From contig NC_015740.1 of assembly GCF_000219605.1 (NCBI RefSeq), positions 1,922,001 to 1,986,000 of the forward strand: a DNA stretch of 64,000 nt, given 5' to 3'. The notes beneath the pieces are model-generated. The model saw nothing but the letters and a program-made list of their open reading frames with translations, ran no database searches and was not told where the DNA came from. Below, in pieces: positions 60,911-64,000 of this stretch. The first letter of the stretch is position 1; every line of letters begins with the position of its first letter. This stretch comes from Stutzerimonas stutzeri (GTDB taxonomy: Bacteria; Pseudomonadota; Gammaproteobacteria; Pseudomonadales; Pseudomonadaceae). The translations under genes and the position numbers were made by a program.

Positions 60911-63442
60911 ATGAAACCCAGCGTTCCATCTGCCGTGCCGCCATCGCGCCATCGATTGCCCGGCGGCATGCGGCTGGGCGTCATCGCGTTGCCGCCTGGC
61001 AGCCAGGCCGCGGCGCTGGTGCGTGTGCATGCCGGTGCGCACGATGCTCCGCTCGATTATCCCGGCCTGGCGCACTTTCTCGAACACCTACTGTTTCTTG
61101 GCAGTCACGCCTATCCCCAGGCGCAGTCGCTGATGCCCTTCGTGCAGGGCTGTGGCGGTCAGCTCAACGCGTCGACCCGCGAACGCCACACTGATTTTTT
61201 CTTCCAGGTACCGAGCGACGCGTTCGACGATGCGCTCAAGCGTCTTCTCGACATGCTGGCCCGACCACTGCTCGACCCAGCGGCGCAATTGCGCGAGCGG
61301 GAAGTGCTGCAGGCAGAATTCCTGGCGCGCGGCCGCGACCGCGAAACCCTCTGCGATGCCGCCATCGGCACAGCGCTTGGCGAAGCGCATCCGTTCGCGG
61401 CGTTTCACGCCGGCAACCGCGAGACGCTGCCGGTGGAAGACGAGGCATTTCAGCGGGCGCTGCACGGCTATCACCGGCGCTTCTACCAGACGGGCCAGCT
61501 CGAACTGCTGATCGCGGCGCCCTTTGCCCTTCAGCAGGTTCTGCAGACGCTCGATTGCCCGGAATGTCAGTTGCCGGGCGGTGAGCCCGTCACCCGTTCG
61601 ATCCCACCGCTGCGAATGGCCGAAGGTCCCGCGTTGCGCCTGCAGGTCGCCGGCGCGCGGCCCTGTCTGAATCTGGCATTTGCCCTGGATGGTCTGCCGG
61701 GCGAAGCCGCAGTAGCGCTCGATCTGCTTGGGGCAGGGCTGGCTTCCCAGGCGCCGGACAGTCTGCTGGCGCGGCTGCGCGAGCCGGACTGGTGCGATCG
61801 GGTCACATTGCGCGTGCCGTACTGGCATCGCGGACAGGGTGTGGCGGTCGTCGAGCTGCAGCTGACCGACCAGGGCATCGCCGCGCGCACCCAGGTCGTC
61901 GCCGCCGTGCAGCAGTGGCTGCGCTTCATGACATCCGAGGCTGCGTGGGCGGTTGTCTGGGACGAATACGTGCAGATCCGCCAGCGCGGGCTGTTGGGCC
62001 GCGAGCCGCTTTCCCTGCTGCGCTACTGGGTGGACCCGGCGGCCTGGACGCCGACCCTCGATGCGCAACGCGTGCGCCAAGGGCTCGAGGCGCTGGGCGA
62101 GCAGCTGCACCGCAATCAGCCGCTGATCCTAACTGTCGATGACGAGGACGGAGACCTGTCTGAGCCTATCGAGCCGTCGCCGCAGGGTTTCGCTTTGCGG
62201 CTGTCCATGGAACGCCTGGTGGTGCATGCAGCACCGGATTGGCAGTGGCGCCTGCCTTCACATAATCGCTGGTTGAGCGAACGGCTGCCGCCTCGCCGGG
62301 TGACTGCGGAGAAAGCCGGGCTGCGCTGGCTTGCATATGGCGACGGCGAGGCCTCCGGAGGGCTGGGCGCGCTCTACCTGCGCTGGCGTTTCGCTGCGCA
62401 GCAGCCGGTACCGGGACTCTGGTACGTGCTCCAGGCTGCCCTGCAGCCTTATACCCTGGCGGCCGAGCAGGCCGGCGTCGAGCTGCGCTTCGAGAACTAC
62501 GGACGCAGCTGGTGCCTCGCGCTGTTCGGTTATGCCGAAGCGCTTCCCGTGATCCTGCGCGACCTGGTGGGGATCCTGGAACAGCCACCGGCAGCCGTGT
62601 TCGACCAGGGCCGCCGTTTGCTGGCCGACGCCGTGCGGCCCGGTGCGGACGAAATCCTCATTCGCCAGCTGCTACGTCGCTTGCCCGTTCTGCTCGAGCC
62701 ACCGGTGGCCGATGGGGGCGGGGAGCTGGATCAGTCGGCCCTCGCGCAGGCATGGCTTCTGTCACAGTGGGACGCACTGGCCGTCGGGTTGCCGATGCAC
62801 CTGAGCGGCCCGCTGCATGATGTGCTGGATGAGCTGCCCGGCGTTGCCACGCCGCTCGTGCAGCGAGATGACGCCAATCCCGCTCCCTATCGCTGGTGCC
62901 GCTTCGGCGACCCCGGAACGGAGACTGCACTGGTGCTGTTCTGCCCGCTGCCGTCTCGCACCCCTGCGGTCGAAGCCGCCTGGCGTCAGCTGGCGCGGCT
63001 AATGGAGGGCGCGTTCTTCCGCCGCCTGCGCAGCGAATTGCAGCTCGGTTATGCGGTGTTCTGCGGCTTCCGCCAGTTCGGCGGGCAGGGCGGGCTGGTC
63101 TTTGCGGTGCAATCACCCAGCGCGACGGCTGGCGAGCTCCTTGGCCATATTGAAGCCTTCCTCGAATCCTTTGCCGGTCAGCTGGACGACCAGCCCACCC
63201 GCGCTTCCCAAGCCAGCGGTGCGCCGCCAGGTGGCAGCGATATACGCCGTCATGCCGAGGCCAACTGGCAGGCGCTACTGGCAGGCTGCGATGCCGGCCA
63301 TCCGGTTGCGGTCGCCGCGGCGATGGCGCAACTCGACTCCGAGGCACTACGCCTGCAACTGCGGGCCCTAAGGGCGGCCGATGGCGGCTGGATCGTGGTC
63401 GCCAATGCCGACGCTGCGGATACGCGCTGGCACAGCCGCTGA
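60911..63442 (+). CDS. pqqF: Pyrroloquinoline quinone biosynthesis peptidase PqqF
   Basis: M16 zinc peptidase of 843 residues that trims the PqqA peptide during PQQ cofactor synthesis. The inverted zinc motif HxxEH is at H55-E58-H59 (LAHFLEHLLFLGS) with the third ligand Glu in the REVLQAEFLAR segment. The rest fits a four-domain M16 layout, with RLRSELQLGYAVFCGF in the C-terminal half. AAAGGAG precedes the ATG. The other pqq genes are not downstream here, so pqqF is separated from them or they lie elsewhere. Confidence 0.9.
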   Translation: MKPSVPSAVPPSRHRLPGGMRLGVIALPPGSQAAALVRVHAGAHDAPLDYPGLAHFLEHLLFLGSHAYPQAQSLMPFVQGCGGQLNASTRERHTDFFFQVPSDAFDDALKRLLDMLARPLLDPAAQLREREVLQAEFLARGRDRETLCDAAIGTALGEAHPFAAFHAGNRETLPVEDEAFQRALHGYHRRFYQTGQLELLIAAPFALQQVLQTLDCPECQLPGGEPVTRSIPPLRMAEGPALRLQVAGARPCLNLAFALDGLPGEAAVALDLLGAGLASQAPDSLLARLREPDWCDRVTLRVPYWHRGQGVAVVELQLTDQGIAARTQVVAAVQQWLRFMTSEAAWAVVWDEYVQIRQRGLLGREPLSLLRYWVDPAAWTPTLDAQRVRQGLEALGEQLHRNQPLILTVDDEDGDLSEPIEPSPQGFALRLSMERLVVHAAPDWQWRLPSHNRWLSERLPPRRVTAEKAGLRWLAYGDGEASGGLGALYLRWRFAAQQPVPGLWYVLQAALQPYTLAAEQAGVELRFENYGRSWCLALFGYAEALPVILRDLVGILEQPPAAVFDQGRRLLADAVRPGADEILIRQLLRRLPVLLEPPVADGGGELDQSALAQAWLLSQWDALAVGLPMHLSGPLHDVLDELPGVATPLVQRDDANPAPYRWCRFGDPGTETALVLFCPLPSRTPAVEAAWRQLARLMEGAFFRRLRSELQLGYAVFCGFRQFGGQGGLVFAVQSPSATAGELLGHIEAFLESFAGQLDDQPTRASQASGAPPGGSDIRRHAEANWQALLAGCDAGHPVAVAAAMAQLDSEALRLQLRALRAADGGWIVVANADAADTRWHSR

Positions 63443-63699
63443 CCTCGTAACCGTCGCCCACTCCTTTCCGCTGCATTCACCCCAGTCATCGCAGGCGCGA
63501 CGGCTGGGCTGTGCGCTGCTTTGGGTGTACGACCTAAGCCTGGTCGATCAGCCGCAGGGAGGAGATGCTTTGCGGGCAAGACGGTCTGCGTGCCGAAAGT
63601 AGTAGCGTTTCGCCGCTATCGCAGCGTATGTGCGCCAGGAGGGCCTTTCGATAATCGCTCCCGACACGACTGCGAGTCGTCAATACAGCGGAGAGCGCC

Positions 63700-64000
63700 A
63701 TGCACAACAACAAGAAAGCCGTATCAACCCTGCTGCCACTGGCCCTGGCCAGTGCTGTTGCCATGACTGTCAGCCAGTCGGCCATGGCTGAGATCGTGCT
63801 CTATGACGAGAACGACACCACTTTCTCCACCGATGGTTATTTCAACACCTTCTACGTTCACAGCGACGTGGAGCGGGACGGCGAGCAGTTCGATCGCAAG
63901 CAGTCTCGGGTGAAGATGGGCTTCCTGCCCAACTGGATCGGCTTCAACTTCGGCAAGCAGGTCGGCGACCTCAAGCTGGGCGGCCGCTCCTCGTTCTGGG
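63700..64000 (+). CDS. Outer-membrane porin-like protein, 3' end cut by window
   Basis: The first 100 residues are present. A signal peptide ends at SAMAEI, then LYDENDTTFSTDGYFNTFYVHSD (key residues) and QSRVKMGFLPNWIGFNFGKQVGDLKLGGRSSFW, which looks like the start of a Gram-negative porin barrel of the type found near pseudomonad PQQ/alcohol-oxidation genes. A GGAGAG site lies six bases before the ATG. Substrate cannot be judged from this part. Confidence 0.75.
   Translation, partial: MHNNKKAVSTLLPLALASAVAMTVSQSAMAEIVLYDENDTTFSTDGYFNTFYVHSDVERDGEQFDRKQSRVKMGFLPNWIGFNFGKQVGDLKLGGRSSFW

Noticed and set aside
1..64000. CRISPR arrays, insertion sequences, prophage or tRNA genes
   Set aside because: Read for these and found no regularly spaced repeats, transposase or integrase signatures, or cloverleaf-like sequences.

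Overview
The window looks like a chromosomal segment of a Stutzerimonas (Pseudomonas stutzeri group) gammaproteobacterium. It is GC-rich and densely packed. Its protein families and local gene orders are typical of pseudomonads: nirBD beside a membrane Ser/Thr kinase, an fdhD/YdeP-type pair, a cfa/photolyase/MerR cluster, and pqqF. I see no rRNA, tRNA, CRISPR array, integrase or transposase. Genus and family names come from recognising protein sequences by eye, not from a database search.

Layout. 1-2986 (-): a class A-like penicillin-binding protein running off the left edge, with an apparent N-terminal frameshift. 3180-5100 (+): an AraC-type regulator followed by azlC-azlD. 5106-5774 (-): a membrane-anchored SH3-domain protein. 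6234-8699 (+): a hybrid PAS histidine kinase. 8794-10816 (+): a Trk/Ktr-type potassium pair. 10936-11325 (+): a GFA-fold protein. 11329-14471 (-): fdhD and a YdeP-type molybdopterin oxidoreductase, with a LysR regulator at 14579-15466. 15517-17476 (-): an AraC regulator and a degenerate GGDEF protein. 17477-18428 is a gene-free stretch built around a long inverted repeat. 18429-26939 (+) is a phosphate-scavenging operon behind a candidate Pho box: TonB-dependent receptor, beta-propeller phytase lipoprotein, ExbB, ExbD, TonB and PhoX phosphatase. 26948-29932 (-): a second hybrid kinase. 30148-32145 (+): a UvrD-type helicase.

32142-38085 (-) is a nitrate/nitrite assimilation block: nirB, nirD, a formate/nitrite transporter interrupted by an in-frame TGA, and a PP2C-phosphatase/kinase. 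nirB has a sigma-54-type promoter and a leader with two A1/G4 hexaloop hairpins followed by an intrinsic terminator. This is the architecture bound by ANTAR antiterminators such as NasT. Next come a sirtuin (38239-38997, -), a HemN-like protein without the radical-SAM cysteines behind an ANR/FNR-like box (39204-40532, +), and a chemotaxis receptor (40539-42032, -).

42084-60876 is best read as a blue-light response island. An eight-gene minus-strand operon (49911 to 42084) encodes a DUF523/DUF1722 protein, a LitR/CarH-like MerR regulator, photolyase, an NTF2-like protein, an SDR, a flavin amine oxidase-like protein, DUF1365 and a cyclopropane-fatty-acid-synthase-type methyltransferase. It diverges from an epimerase and ferrochelatase (50241-52244, +). 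Further right are a GGDEF-EAL protein, a short LOV photoreceptor with its cysteine at position 53, a five-gene folE-folX-chalcone isomerase-like-MFS-DUF3833 operon, a DUF6482-like gene, a DCC-family protein and a second LitR-like MerR gene. Three intergenic regions of this island carry TGTACA hexamers (six, three and one copies). One lies inside the spacer of a good sigma-70 promoter. Both MerR proteins appear to have lost the cobalamin-binding histidine, so the LOV protein is the obvious candidate light sensor.

60911-64000 (+): pqqF and the start of a porin that runs off the right edge.
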